Of a stretch of DNA of 64,000 nt, positions 28,487 through 37,956 are shown piece by piece. Below the pieces are notes generated by a model, which had not been told where the DNA came from, searched no databases, and saw only the letters and a list, made by a program, of their open reading frames with translations. Position 1 is the first letter of the stretch; every line of letters begins with the position of its first letter. The stretch is taken from positions 1 to 64,000 of the forward strand of contig NZ_PHFJ01000014.1 in the NCBI RefSeq assembly GCF_003144535.1, written 5' to 3'. Made by a program: the position numbers and the translations under genes. The stretch comes from Proteus penneri (lineage in GTDB: Bacteria; Pseudomonadota; Gammaproteobacteria; Enterobacterales; Enterobacteriaceae).

Positions 28487-30085
28487 ATGACAACGCAACG
28501 CACCTCTGCATGGTCGCCCTTACGTAATCGTATTTTTTTCGTATTATGGATGGCAACGCTATTTTCTAATATTGGTACTTGGATGAATGATGTGGGTGCC
28601 GGTTGGTTGATGACAAACCTAAGCCCTGATCCCGTAATGATTGCCGCTATTCAAGCCATGACAACATTACCTGTTTTCTTATTGGCACTTCCAGCAGGAG
28701 CTATTGCTGATATTTTCGATAAACGAAAGCTGCTTATTTTCGTCAATATGTTAATGCTCTGTGCGGCTTCATTATTGGCTGTTTTAGTGTATTTCGATGT
28801 TATCAGCATTGGCTGGTTATTATTAATTACTTTTGTTTTGGGCTCTGGCGCAGCATTTTTAGGTCCTGCATGGCAAGCGATAGTACCAAGTATTATCGAA
28901 CCCAATGAATTAAAATCAGGTATTGCCTTAAACAGTATGGGAATTAATATCAGTCGCGCAATAGGCCCAGCACTTGCAGGTATTTTGATTTCCCAAGTCG
29001 GTCTTTATCTTCCATTTTTACTTAATGCTTTAAGCTTTATCGCCATTATTCTGGCTGTCTGGTGGTGGGATGGTGAGAAAAAAGAAGAGGAAAAACTCCC
29101 TGCTGAATCTGTTGTGGCTGCAATGATCTCCGGTTTACGCTATGCACGTTATAGCCCTGCATTAATAAAAACGATTATAAGAGCAGCCAGCTTTTTTATT
29201 TTTGCAAGCGCTTATTGGGCAATGTTACCGCTAGTCGCTCGGGTCTCACTACATGGTGATGCAACATTATATGGGTTACTTACCACCAGCATTGGTATTG
29301 GTGCAGTGGCTGGTGCATTTAGCTTATCAACATTGCGTGAAAAATGGAGTACCAGCACACTAATCGCTGTTGGCACTGTGGTGACTGCATTAGTGTTATT
29401 TATTTTCGCCAGTGCGACTTCAAAATATTTAGCTATTTTTGCTAGTATGCTTGCTGGATTTAGCTGGATAATCACCCTTTCCACATTAATGGTCTCAGCA
29501 CAAACAGCATTGCCTAATTGGGTTCGTGCGAGAGGTCTTGCGCTCTATTTAACCGTATTTTCTGGCTCAATGGCGTTAGGTTCCCTTATCTGGGGACAAG
29601 TTGCTTCACATACGTCAGTGACGGTGGCTTTGCTGTGTGCAACCGTTGGGATTATTTTAGTTTGGTTATGTGTTTTTCGCGTCAAATTGGAACATGATAA
29701 CATCAACTTACAGCACTCAGAACACTTTATTTTGGATGATGGACTGATTGATATTACAACAGATAAAGGCCCTGTGTTAATTACCGTGAATTATCAAATT
29801 GGAGTCAATCACCATGAGCAATTCCTAAGTTTAATGAATCGATTAAAAACGGTTCGTTTAAGAGATGGCGGTTATTCATGGGGACTATTTGTTTTATCTG
29901 ATGCGATTACAGAAAATAACGTTCGAACGTATATGGAAACTTTTATGGTGGCTTCTTGGGCTGAGCATCTTCGTCAACATGATCGCGCGACAATCGATGA
30001 TAAACAGCTGCAACAACAATTAGATAAAATAATCAGTACTAAAAAAGTGACTCACTCTTTTTCTGCTTTTTCGCGTAAGAAGTAA
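28487..30085 (+). CDS. MFS transporter (MFS_3/EntS-like) with C-terminal soluble domain
   Basis: The start at 28487 (MTTQRTSAWSPLRNRIFFVL) is chosen because it opens the family's usual N terminus; an in-frame ATG 99 bases earlier lies within the preceding gene. About 400 residues form 12 membrane segments of the transmembrane secretion effector type (NIGTWMNDVGAGWLMT, ARGLALYLTVFSGSMALG). The last 120 residues form a soluble domain (VLITVNYQIGVNHHEQFLSLM, WGLFVLSDAITENNVRTYMETF) resembling the ABM-like tail found in this family. The 533-residue size fits. Its substrate is unknown; pairing with the amidohydrolase suggests a shared compound. Confidence 0.82.
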   Translation: MTTQRTSAWSPLRNRIFFVLWMATLFSNIGTWMNDVGAGWLMTNLSPDPVMIAAIQAMTTLPVFLLALPAGAIADIFDKRKLLIFVNMLMLCAASLLAVLVYFDVISIGWLLLITFVLGSGAAFLGPAWQAIVPSIIEPNELKSGIALNSMGINISRAIGPALAGILISQVGLYLPFLLNALSFIAIILAVWWWDGEKKEEEKLPAESVVAAMISGLRYARYSPALIKTIIRAASFFIFASAYWAMLPLVARVSLHGDATLYGLLTTSIGIGAVAGAFSLSTLREKWSTSTLIAVGTVVTALVLFIFASATSKYLAIFASMLAGFSWIITLSTLMVSAQTALPNWVRARGLALYLTVFSGSMALGSLIWGQVASHTSVTVALLCATVGIILVWLCVFRVKLEHDNINLQHSEHFILDDGLIDITTDKGPVLITVNYQIGVNHHEQFLSLMNRLKTVRLRDGGYSWGLFVLSDAITENNVRTYMETFMVASWAEHLRQHDRATIDDKQLQQQLDKIISTKKVTHSFSAFSRKK

Positions 30086-30259
30086 TAAGTAGTAACCAAG
30101 TCATTAAAGCTTATTAAATATAGATTAATTTAATGGCTTGGCTTTAGAATACATGCCATATTTATTTTATTCGATACCTTTTATTGATACTACTATGGCT
30201 TTCTTGTACTCTGCACCGCTTCTTACCTTTGAAATAATTAAAACGTATTTGAGAAAATC

Positions 30260-30550
30260 ATGACAGGACATCGTTCTAAAGATCCGCTACACGGCGTTAC
30301 TCTTGAAATGCAAGTAAATGCGCTAGTGGCAAAATATGGTTGGGCTAAATTAGGACAACTTATCAAAATTAACTGCTTTAGAAGTGAGCCTAGCGTGAAA
30401 TCGAGTTTAAAGTTTTTGCGTAGAACTCCGTGGGCACGGGCTGAAGTAGAAGCGCTTTATCTTGATTCTCTTGAAGCTGATATTGATGATGTGATTGAAG
30501 TTTTCGATCATCCAGATTGTGATCCGTGGGCGAATAGCCGTCGAAAGTAA
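30260..30550 (+). CDS. VF530 family protein (DUF2132)
   Basis: A 96-residue protein beginning MTGHRSKDPLHGVTLEMQVNALV and ending in DHPDCDPWANSRRK, the pattern of the VF530/DUF2132 family. These small helical proteins have been suggested to bind DNA, but their function is unknown. It is a single gene, and its 3' end lies 40 bases from the end of xylR in convergent orientation. Confidence 0.85.
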   Translation: MTGHRSKDPLHGVTLEMQVNALVAKYGWAKLGQLIKINCFRSEPSVKSSLKFLRRTPWARAEVEALYLDSLEADIDDVIEVFDHPDCDPWANSRRK

Positions 30551-30590
30551 AATATCTAGCATCGATAAAATAGTACCGAAAATATTACTC

Positions 30591-31757
30591 TCACTCATCT
30601 CTAAACTCCTTCGGTGTCATGCCAAATTCTTTTTTAAAGATAGAATAAAAGTATTGTAATGACGGATAGCCACACATCACTGAAATTTCTTGGATTGCGA
30701 GTGTTGTTGTGGCTAATAAATTTTGAGCGCGTTTGAGTTTCTCTTCATAAATAACAGTATGAATTGTTTTGCCAATTTCCTTTTTAAACCGTTGCTCTAA
30801 ATTAGAACGCGACATATTAACTGCATCTAAAACTTGTTCTGTTTTTATCCCTTTACAGGCATTGTAATAAATATAATGCATAGCTTGAACAACAGTGGGA
30901 TCGTTAAATGAGTGAAAGTCAGTTGAGCGCCGTTCAACAATTTTAACGGGGGGAACTAATATTCTTTGCTGTTTATCTGTTACATGCCCTTCTAGGGTTT
31001 GATGTAATAGCTTTGCAGCTAAATATCCCATTTGTCGTGAACCTTGCACAACAGAAGATAATGCAATACGAGATAAATAACGGGTCATATCTTCATCATC
31101 AATACCAATAATACTGATCTCTTCAGGTACATTTATATTTAAATTATCGCAGACTTGCAGTAAATGACGCGCTCGTGCATCTGTTACCGCAATAATGCCA
31201 GTTTGTGGTGGTAACGTTTGTATCCAATCAGATAAACGATTTTGCGCGTGTTGCCAATTTTCTTGCGTTATATCCATGCCGTTATAAACAATGCCTGGAT
31301 ATTTTTCACTGGTGACTAATTGGCGAAAAGCGTGCTCACGTTCATTAGACCAATGAGGATGATCTTTTGCTGGTAGGCCATAAAAAGCAAAGTGTTTCAG
31401 CCCTTTCTGTTTTAAATGTAAAAAGGCTTGTTGAACTAATTCATAATTATCAGTGGCGATATAAGGTACAGGCGGGTAACTTTTTTCTTGATGATAAGAG
31501 CCACCTACACCAATTACCGCTAACGATGATTGGCTTAAATGTTTCGCAATAATCGGATCATCAAAATCTGCAATAATACCGTCACAAACCCAGTGATTAA
31601 TATTATCCACTCGAGTACGAAAATCTTCTTCAATAAATACATCCCAATGGCACTGCGATGCCTGAAGATATTCTCCAACACCCTCAACTACTTGTCGGTC
31701 ATAGACTTTATTAGCGTTGAATAACAGCACAATACGAAAGTATTTATCTTTTTTCAT
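30591..31757 (-). CDS. xylR: Xylose operon activator XylR
   Basis: AraC/XylS-type activator that binds D-xylose through an N-terminal periplasmic-binding-protein-like domain and activates xyl promoters. The 388-residue protein opens with YFRIVLLFNANKVYDRQVVEG as in E. coli XylR. It has the LacI-like effector-domain segment ISIIGIDDEDMTRYLS near residue 215, and ends in two helix-turn-helix motifs (MSRSNLEQRFKKEIG; QEISVMCGYPSLQYFYSIFKK). It is divergent from the malY-like, nhaC and xylAB cluster, with a perfect CRP site between them. Confidence 0.95.
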   Translation of the reverse strand: MKKDKYFRIVLLFNANKVYDRQVVEGVGEYLQASQCHWDVFIEEDFRTRVDNINHWVCDGIIADFDDPIIAKHLSQSSLAVIGVGGSYHQEKSYPPVPYIATDNYELVQQAFLHLKQKGLKHFAFYGLPAKDHPHWSNEREHAFRQLVTSEKYPGIVYNGMDITQENWQHAQNRLSDWIQTLPPQTGIIAVTDARARHLLQVCDNLNINVPEEISIIGIDDEDMTRYLSRIALSSVVQGSRQMGYLAAKLLHQTLEGHVTDKQQRILVPPVKIVERRSTDFHSFNDPTVVQAMHYIYYNACKGIKTEQVLDAVNMSRSNLEQRFKKEIGKTIHTVIYEEKLKRAQNLLATTTLAIQEISVMCGYPSLQYFYSIFKKEFGMTPKEFRDE

Positions 31758-31830
31758 TTTACTCTACCTGATTATCCAGCTACGCATTAAACCACAGCTT
31801 TAATTTTGCTAGAACTTGCTTTCATCGCTA

Positions 31831-31846
31831 TGTGATTACTATCACA
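31831..31846. promoter_or_regulatory. CRP-cAMP binding site in the xylR/xyl intergenic region
   Basis: TGTGATTACTATCACA matches TGTGA-N6-TCACA at all ten fixed bases, 115 bases before the first gene of the xyl cluster and 74 bases before the xylR start. Catabolite control of a xylose operon is expected from E. coli. Confidence 0.8.
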
Positions 31847-31945
31847 CAAGCCAAATTTCGTAATAGCAAAGTAAAAAATAGGAATAACCAATGTTAAGAA
31901 CAACGAGTATTTTGTTTTTAAACACGATTGCCGAGGAGATTTTTC

Positions 31946-33115
31946 ATGTATCAGAATAACTTTAATAAATTAATTTCTAGGCAAAATACCTATAGCGCAA
32001 AATGGTGTAATAGTAACGCTAATGTTATTCCATTATCTGTTGCGGATATGGAAATTGCTGCGCCTGATTTTATTACAAACAGACTTGCTGAATTTAATCA
32101 CAAGGGAATTTATGGTTATACCGATCTTAGCCATGATTGGAATAACGTTGCTGCTAATTGGTTTAAAAGCCAATATCAATGGATAGTTGCTCCTGAGACG
32201 ATTGTATTTTGTCCTCGTGTTATACAAGCGGTTTCACTTTATATCCAGAATTTCACACAAATAGGCGATAAAATCACAACGCTATCTCCGGCTTATCATC
32301 CTATTAGTAATGCTGTTTGTGTAAATAACCGCGAGTTATTAGAAAGCCCGTTAATTTATCGTGACGGTTACTATGAAATTGATTTTGACGATCTAGAAAA
32401 TAAGTTTAAACAATCGGTCTGTTTTATGTTGCTTTCACCACACAATCCAACAGGTACGGTATGGCAGCAAACTGATTTAATAAAAATAGCGAAGCTTGCA
32501 CAAAAATATCACGTTTTTATTATTTCTGATGATGTACACGCAGATTTTGTTTTTGATGATGCTCGCTATCACCCTATTTCATCCTTAAACACCTATGTAG
32601 AACAACACTCTTTTATTTGCACATCTCCAGCTAAAACTTTCAATTTAGCAGGACTAGAGATAGCGAATATTGTGATTGCTAACCCTGAATACCGTGAAAA
32701 ATTCAAGCAATGCTTAATTGCTGCAGGTATTCATAATCCTGGTTATTTTTCAGTTCCCGCTTTTTTACAAGCTTACACCTTACAAGGCCAACAATGGGTT
32801 GGTGAATTAAAAACGTACCTTGCTGATAACCGACGTTGGGTAAAAGAACAATGTGAACGTTATTTTCCCGATTGGGTTGTCACACAAAGTCATGGCACCT
32901 ACATGCTATGGGTTAATTACCAAAAAATGCAGTTAACCGAAAAACAACTAAAACATTGGTTTGTTTCATTAGCCGAAGTGGAAATGAGTTGGGGGCGTGG
33001 TTTTGGTGCGGTTGGGGATGGTTTTTTCCGCATTAATATCGCGACACCTCGTTCAATATTAGAAACCGTTTTCACTCGGCTTATTCGTACCTTACCTCAC
33101 GCCAGTTTGGAATAA
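31946..33115 (+). CDS. PLP-dependent C-S beta-lyase of the MalY/PatB family
   Basis: A fold-type I aminotransferase-like protein of 389 residues. The start ATG at 31946 has GAGGAGA 8 bases upstream; an upstream in-frame TTG lacks one. Family motifs are the N-terminal VIPLSVADMEIAAP, LLSPHNPTGTVW near residue 166, ISDDVHADFVF with the cofactor-binding Asp, TSPAKTFNLAGLEIAN with the Schiff-base Lys near residue 229, and the C-terminal FRINIATPRSI with the carboxylate-binding Arg. Known members cleave cystathionine or similar C-S bonds; MalY also modulates MalT. Its place as first gene of a xylose cluster is odd, and its link to xylose is not apparent. Confidence 0.85.
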   Translation: MYQNNFNKLISRQNTYSAKWCNSNANVIPLSVADMEIAAPDFITNRLAEFNHKGIYGYTDLSHDWNNVAANWFKSQYQWIVAPETIVFCPRVIQAVSLYIQNFTQIGDKITTLSPAYHPISNAVCVNNRELLESPLIYRDGYYEIDFDDLENKFKQSVCFMLLSPHNPTGTVWQQTDLIKIAKLAQKYHVFIISDDVHADFVFDDARYHPISSLNTYVEQHSFICTSPAKTFNLAGLEIANIVIANPEYREKFKQCLIAAGIHNPGYFSVPAFLQAYTLQGQQWVGELKTYLADNRRWVKEQCERYFPDWVVTQSHGTYMLWVNYQKMQLTEKQLKHWFVSLAEVEMSWGRGFGAVGDGFFRINIATPRSILETVFTRLIRTLPHASLE

Positions 33116-33121
33116 ATTATA

Positions 33122-34597
33122 ATGAAAACGCAAACGATAAACAGCCCAAGAACGCCTACGCTTCTTGAATCACTCTTTCCTATTCTCACTATGGTGGTGT
33201 TATTAGGAGGAGGCTACGCCGCTTTTGATTTACCACCAGAACCATTAATGGTGCTTTCGACTGTTGTGGCTGCACTGTTAGTAAAACGGTTGGGATATCG
33301 CTATGACGAGATCTTAACTGCTATCTCACAAAAGATTGCTAAAACTATGCCTGCATTGCTGATTTTAATCAGTGTGGGCTTGTTAATAGGAACATGGATG
33401 ATTGGTGGCACCATTCCACTGATGATCTATTACGGCTTGAAAATGATTAGCCCTGAAATGCTATATGTCACAGCATTATTGGTCACGTCATTGGTATCGG
33501 TCTGTACGGGAACATCATGGGGTTCTGCTGGAACCATTGGTGTTGCATTTATGGGCGTTGCAGTGGGCATGGAAGCAAACCTTGCGGCAACAGCCGGTGC
33601 TGTGGTTGCAGGGGCTTATTTTGGTGACAAGCTCTCACCATTATCAGGTGATACCAACCTTGCCGCAATGGCAGCAAGGATCGACCTTTATCAACATATT
33701 TGGCATTTACTTTATACCACATTGCCTTCGCTAATTTTAACGGCGATTGTGATGACTGTTTATGGCATGAATGGCGATTTAGCGGGTCAAGGTGTGCCAG
33801 AAAAAGTGACCTTAATTACCAATGGTCTTGAGAATGTTTATAACTTCAATCTTATTCTTCTCATTCCTGTATTGGTAATTCTATATGGTTCAGTAACGAA
33901 AAAGCCCACTATCCCTGTGATGCTAGCCTCTGCCGCAATTGCGATGTTTAACGCTTATCTTATTCAAGGCTTTGGTTTACATGACATAGTAAAAAGTGCG
34001 GTTGATGGTTTCAATGTCTCGATGATCCAAGGTAAAGAAGTTCCTGAATTGTTAGGTAATTTACTAAATCGTGGTGGCATGAATTCCATGATGAGCACTC
34101 TGCTTATCTGTTTCTGCGCCCTCTCTTTTGCTGGTACTTTATCGTTAAGTGGCGCATTAGAAGTGATTGTTCATGCATTGTTAAAAATGGTGCACTCAAC
34201 AGGTTCGATGATCTTAGCCACAATTGTTTGTGGACTAACTATGATTGGCGTGACCTGTAATGGACAAATCTCAATCCTTATTCCTATCGAAATGTTACGT
34301 GGTGCCTATATTGAACGAGGCTTACATCCTAAAAATCTGGCACGTACTGTAGAAGACTCCGCCACTATCTTTGAACCTATTTTACCGTGGACCGCTGCCG
34401 GCGCTTATATGGCGGGTACATTAGGTGTTGCAACCTTAAGTTACTTACCTTGGGCTGTATTGTGCTGGAGTGGCATCTTCTTTGCCATGCTGTGGGGTTT
34501 TACGGGCTTTGGCATTGCCAAATTAACACCAGAAGAGCAGGAAGAAATGACTGCTGAACTTGGATCACATTCAGAATTACAACTTGATACTAAATAA
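33122..34597 (+). CDS. nhaC: NhaC-family Na+/H+ antiporter-like transporter
   Basis: A 491-residue inner-membrane protein with about 11-12 hydrophobic segments. Characteristic NhaC-family stretches are [38 protein letters not shown] near residue 170, and [19 protein letters not shown] with [19 protein letters not shown] near the C terminus. Members exchange Na+ for H+; some act on malate/lactate or organic amines. It starts 6 bases after the C-S lyase and ends 10 bases before xylA, so it is inside the xyl operon, where a sugar transporter would be expected. Xylose transport by this family is not known. Confidence 0.85.
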   Translation: MKTQTINSPRTPTLLESLFPILTMVVLLGGGYAAFDLPPEPLMVLSTVVAALLVKRLGYRYDEILTAISQKIAKTMPALLILISVGLLIGTWMIGGTIPLMIYYGLKMISPEMLYVTALLVTSLVSVCTGTSWGSAGTIGVAFMGVAVGMEANLAATAGAVVAGAYFGDKLSPLSGDTNLAAMAARIDLYQHIWHLLYTTLPSLILTAIVMTVYGMNGDLAGQGVPEKVTLITNGLENVYNFNLILLIPVLVILYGSVTKKPTIPVMLASAAIAMFNAYLIQGFGLHDIVKSAVDGFNVSMIQGKEVPELLGNLLNRGGMNSMMSTLLICFCALSFAGTLSLSGALEVIVHALLKMVHSTGSMILATIVCGLTMIGVTCNGQISILIPIEMLRGAYIERGLHPKNLARTVEDSATIFEPILPWTAAGAYMAGTLGVATLSYLPWAVLCWSGIFFAMLWGFTGFGIAKLTPEEQEEMTAELGSHSELQLDTK

Positions 34598-34607
34598 GGA
34601 CGGTTCC

Positions 34608-35924
34608 ATGTCTTACTTTGATAAAATTGAACAAATTCAATATGAAGGCACAACAAGCGATAACCCATTAGCGTTTCGTTACTATAACCCTGATGAGATT
34701 ATTTTGGGTAAACGAATGGAAGATCACTTAAGATTCGCAGCTTGTTATTGGCATAACTTCTGCTGGAATGGTTCTGATATGTTCGGTATCGGTACTTTTG
34801 ATAGACCTTGGCAAACACCAGGTGAAGCTTTAGAGCAAGCTAAGCGTAAAGCTGATGTGGCCTTTGAATTCTTTCATAAGCTAAATGTTCCTTTCTATTG
34901 TTTTCATGATGTGGATGTGATTTCCGAAGGGAATAGCATCAATGAATATATTTCTAACATGGCGGCGATCACCGACGTATTAGCGGAAAAACAAGAAGAG
35001 ACTAACGTTAAGCTATTATGGGGAACGGCAAATTGCTTCACTAATCCTCGTTATGGCGCGGGCGCGGCAACAAATCCTGATCCTGATGTTTTTGCATGGG
35101 CCGCAACACAAGTGTGTGAAGCGATGAAAGCGACAAAAGCACTGGGTGGTGAAAACTATGTATTATGGGGCGGGCGTGAAGGTTATGAAACCCTACTAAA
35201 TACTGATTTACGCCAAGAAAGGGAGCAAATTGGCCGCTTTATGCAGATGGTGGTCGAGCACAAGCATAAAATTGGTTTCCAAGGCACATTATTGATTGAA
35301 CCCAAACCTCAAGAGCCAACAAAACATCAGTATGATTATGATACTGCAACCGTTTATGGCTTCTTAAAGCAGTTTGGCCTTGAAAAAGAAGTAAAAGTAA
35401 ACATTGAAGCAAACCACGCGACATTAGCAGGACATAGTTTCCACCATGAGATTGCAACTGCGATTGCGTTAGGCATTTTAGGCTCTGTTGATGCTAACCG
35501 TGGTGATCCTCAATTAGGTTGGGATACAGACCAATTCCCAAATAGCGTAGAAGAAAATGCACTAGTCATGTATGAAATTCTTAAATCAGGTGGCTTTACT
35601 ACAGGTGGATTAAACTTTGATGCTAAAGTTCGTCGCCAAAGCAATGATAAATATGACCTATTCTACGGGCATATTTCAGGAATGGACACAATGGCAATGG
35701 CATTACGCATTGCGGCAAAAATGATCCAAGATGGCGGCCTTGATAAATTTACGGCACAACGTTATTCAGGTTGGAGTGCGGAGTTTGGTCAAAATATCTT
35801 ACAAGGCAAATTAAGCCTTGAAGATGTGGCGAAATACGCACAAAGCAATACATTAGCGCCACAGTTACAAAGTGGGCGCCAAGAAATGCTAGAAAGTTTA
35901 GTGAATCGCTATATTTTTGGTTAA
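34608..35924 (+). CDS. xylA: D-xylose isomerase
   Basis: Converts D-xylose to D-xylulose; metal-dependent tetramer in the cytosol. The start at 34608 gives [14 protein letters not shown] with AAGGA upstream, and a 438-residue protein close to E. coli XylA (440). Active-site motifs are complete: [13 protein letters not shown] (catalytic His and Asp), [32 protein letters not shown] and the later [13 protein letters not shown] metal ligand. A hairpin 15 bases after its stop may attenuate reading into xylB. Confidence 0.97.
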   Translation: MSYFDKIEQIQYEGTTSDNPLAFRYYNPDEIILGKRMEDHLRFAACYWHNFCWNGSDMFGIGTFDRPWQTPGEALEQAKRKADVAFEFFHKLNVPFYCFHDVDVISEGNSINEYISNMAAITDVLAEKQEETNVKLLWGTANCFTNPRYGAGAATNPDPDVFAWAATQVCEAMKATKALGGENYVLWGGREGYETLLNTDLRQEREQIGRFMQMVVEHKHKIGFQGTLLIEPKPQEPTKHQYDYDTATVYGFLKQFGLEKEVKVNIEANHATLAGHSFHHEIATAIALGILGSVDANRGDPQLGWDTDQFPNSVEENALVMYEILKSGGFTTGGLNFDAKVRRQSNDKYDLFYGHISGMDTMAMALRIAAKMIQDGGLDKFTAQRYSGWSAEFGQNILQGKLSLEDVAKYAQSNTLAPQLQSGRQEMLESLVNRYIFG

Positions 35925-35939
35925 TGGTATAAACGTAAT

Positions 35940-35967
35940 AACACAGCGGGTTTTTCCGCTGTGTTTA
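35940..35967 (+). terminator. Hairpin between xylA and xylB (terminator or attenuator)
   Basis: AACACAGCGG and CCGCTGTGTT arms around GTTTTT, followed by TATTAATTA. It may end part of the transcripts after xylA and so lower xylB expression, or it may protect the 3' end of xylA mRNA. Confidence 0.7.
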
Positions 35968-35997
35968 TTAATTAGATACAGGTCATGAGGTAATTTC

Positions 35998-37453
35998 ATG
36001 TATTTAGGGCTAGATCTAGGCACTTCAAGCGTTAAAGCGATCATCATGAATGAGCAAGGCAAAGTTGTTGCCAGTCATTCTGTTTCTTTAGCAATATCAC
36101 GCCCTCACCCTCAATGGTCAGAACAAGATCCACTGCAATGGTGGCAAGCAACGGAAGAAGCCATTCTTCAGCTTGGGCGCAGTTATCCGATGGATAAAAT
36201 CGAAGCGATTGGATTAAGCGGACAAATGCATGGCGCCGTTTTACTTGATGCACAACAAGCGGTGCTACGTCCCGCCATCCTATGGAACGATGGGCGTAGT
36301 TTTAAACAGTGTCAGACGCTTGAGGCGCAATATCCTCAGTTTAAAAAAAATCACTGGTAACTTAGTTATGCCCGGCTTTACAGCCCCAAAACTACAATGG
36401 GTTGCTGAACATGAACCTGAAATCTTTCAACGTATTGCACATGTTTTATTACCTAAAGATTTTTTACGTTGGAAGATGAGCGGTAATTTTGCTAGTGATA
36501 TGTCAGATTCAGCCGGTACGCTTTGGTTAGATATGCAAAAGCGAGATTGGAGTGATGAACTTTTAAATGCGACAGGATTAACACGTCGGCAGATGCCAAC
36601 ATTGTTTGAAGGTAATCAAATAACGGGCTATCTATTGGCTGATATTGCTGAAAAATGGCAAATGAAGCAAGTACCTATTATTGCTGGTGCTGGAGATAAT
36701 GCGGCGGGGGCAATTGGTGTTGGTGTTTATCAACCTGGTCAGGCAATGCTCTCTTTGGGTACTTCAGGCGTTTATTTTGTTGTTAGCGAAAAATTTCTCC
36801 AAAATAGTGATAACGCAGTACACAGTTTTTGTCACGCATTACCCAATACTTGGCATTTAATGTCAGTGATGTTAAGTGCAGCATCATGTCTTGATTGGGT
36901 GTGTCAATTGACAGGAATTGAGAGTGTGAGTGCGATGTTTGAAGAAATTAAACACGCTACTTTTGCTCAGAATCCCCTGCTGTTTTTACCTTATCTTTCT
37001 GGTGAACGGACACCTTATAATAACCCTAATGCGAAAGGTATCTTTTGGGGATTAACCCATGAACATCAAAGAGCTGACTTATGCCAAGCTGTTCTTGAAG
37101 GTGTGAGTTTTGCATTACGACAAGGGATTGAAGTTGCTGATAATGCTGGACAATTAGCTGATAATATTACGTTAATTGGCGGTGGTGCCCGAAGTGAATA
37201 TTGGCGACAACTTCTTGCAGATATTACTGGAAAAAATCTCGATTATCGTCAAGGTGGTGATGTTGGTCCCGCTCTTGGTGCTGCAAGACTCGCACAATTA
37301 GCCGTAAATCCAGCTTATTCATCACACGTTATTCTTTCTCAACCTAAGCTTGAACAACGCCATACGCCAAATTTAGAAAAACATAAAACATACGAAAAAA
37401 AATATCATGCTTTTAAAAAGTTATATTCATTAATAGAGACGATGGAAATATAA
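35998..37453 (+). pseudogene. xylB: Xylulokinase XylB, split by a 1-base frameshift
   Basis: Phosphorylates D-xylulose to xylulose 5-phosphate, the entry to the pentose phosphate pathway. The first frame (35998-36360) begins MYLGLDLGTSSVKAIIMNEQ, the FGGY-kinase phosphate loop, and runs to PQFKK before ending in NHW. A second frame continues without a gap as KKITGNLVMPGFTAPKLQWV to 37453. It includes DMSDSAGTLWLD, the ATP-binding GAGDNAAGA and LSGERTPYNNPNAKG. The break is an 8-base A run at 36343-36350; seven As would give one intact protein of about 484 residues, the E. coli length. No other damage is visible, so a sequencing indel, recent mutation or slippage-tolerant gene are all possible. 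If real, xylose use would be impaired. Confidence 0.88.
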
Positions 37454-37485
37454 CAATATTGCGTCAATATCAGGGTAAATTAATA

Positions 37486-37521
37486 GCGCTAATTTTTATT
37501 TATAAAGTTAGCGCCATTTTA
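37486..37521. terminator. Terminator between xylB and the DUF3811 gene
   Basis: GCGCTAA and TTAGCGC arms around an AT-rich loop with a T-rich 3' flank, lying between convergent genes. Confidence 0.6.
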
Positions 37522-37528
37522 TCAATAA

Positions 37529-37792
37529 TTAACGATATCCCCGAGTATGGTTTTTAGCTGACCAACTGTAGGTTTCATCACTAGGGGCTAGTTTTTGCTT
37601 CTTCTTGAGGGCTTGTGCTTTTTTGGTGGCTTTTTCAACTTCGAGGGAGATTTCGGTAATAATGGAGTCTTTGACTTTATTCATTTCGGCGTTAGTTAAC
37701 TCACGGCCTAATTTCTTTTTCTCTTGACCTATTCGGGTTCTTACTCGCATTTGTTGGGCATCTGTCATTTCTTGGAGTGTCAGTTTCTTCAT
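37529..37792 (-). CDS. Small basic DUF3811 protein, YjbD-like
   Basis: An 87-residue, highly charged, mostly helical protein: MKKLTLQEMTDAQQMRVRTR, then GRELTNAEMNKVK, a Lys-rich KKAQALKKKQK stretch, and the end TYSWSAKNHTRGYR. The pattern GR-LTNAE-N-VK with the final SWSA-TRG is that of E. coli YjbD (DUF3811), whose function is unknown. There is no signal peptide. It is transcribed alone, convergent with xylB. Confidence 0.72.
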   Translation of the reverse strand: MKKLTLQEMTDAQQMRVRTRIGQEKKKLGRELTNAEMNKVKDSIITEISLEVEKATKKAQALKKKQKLAPSDETYSWSAKNHTRGYR

Positions 37793-37956
37793 TCTATTAC
37801 CCTACTTATGTTGAGTGAGGAGCTATTAATATAGCATTATTAAGACACCTCTCCATCATTATATTTTAAATTTGGGTAATTAATTTCTTATTACATTAAA
37901 GATGCATTACGCCTGAATATGTGCGTAATGCATAAACAATAACTTTAAATAATAAA

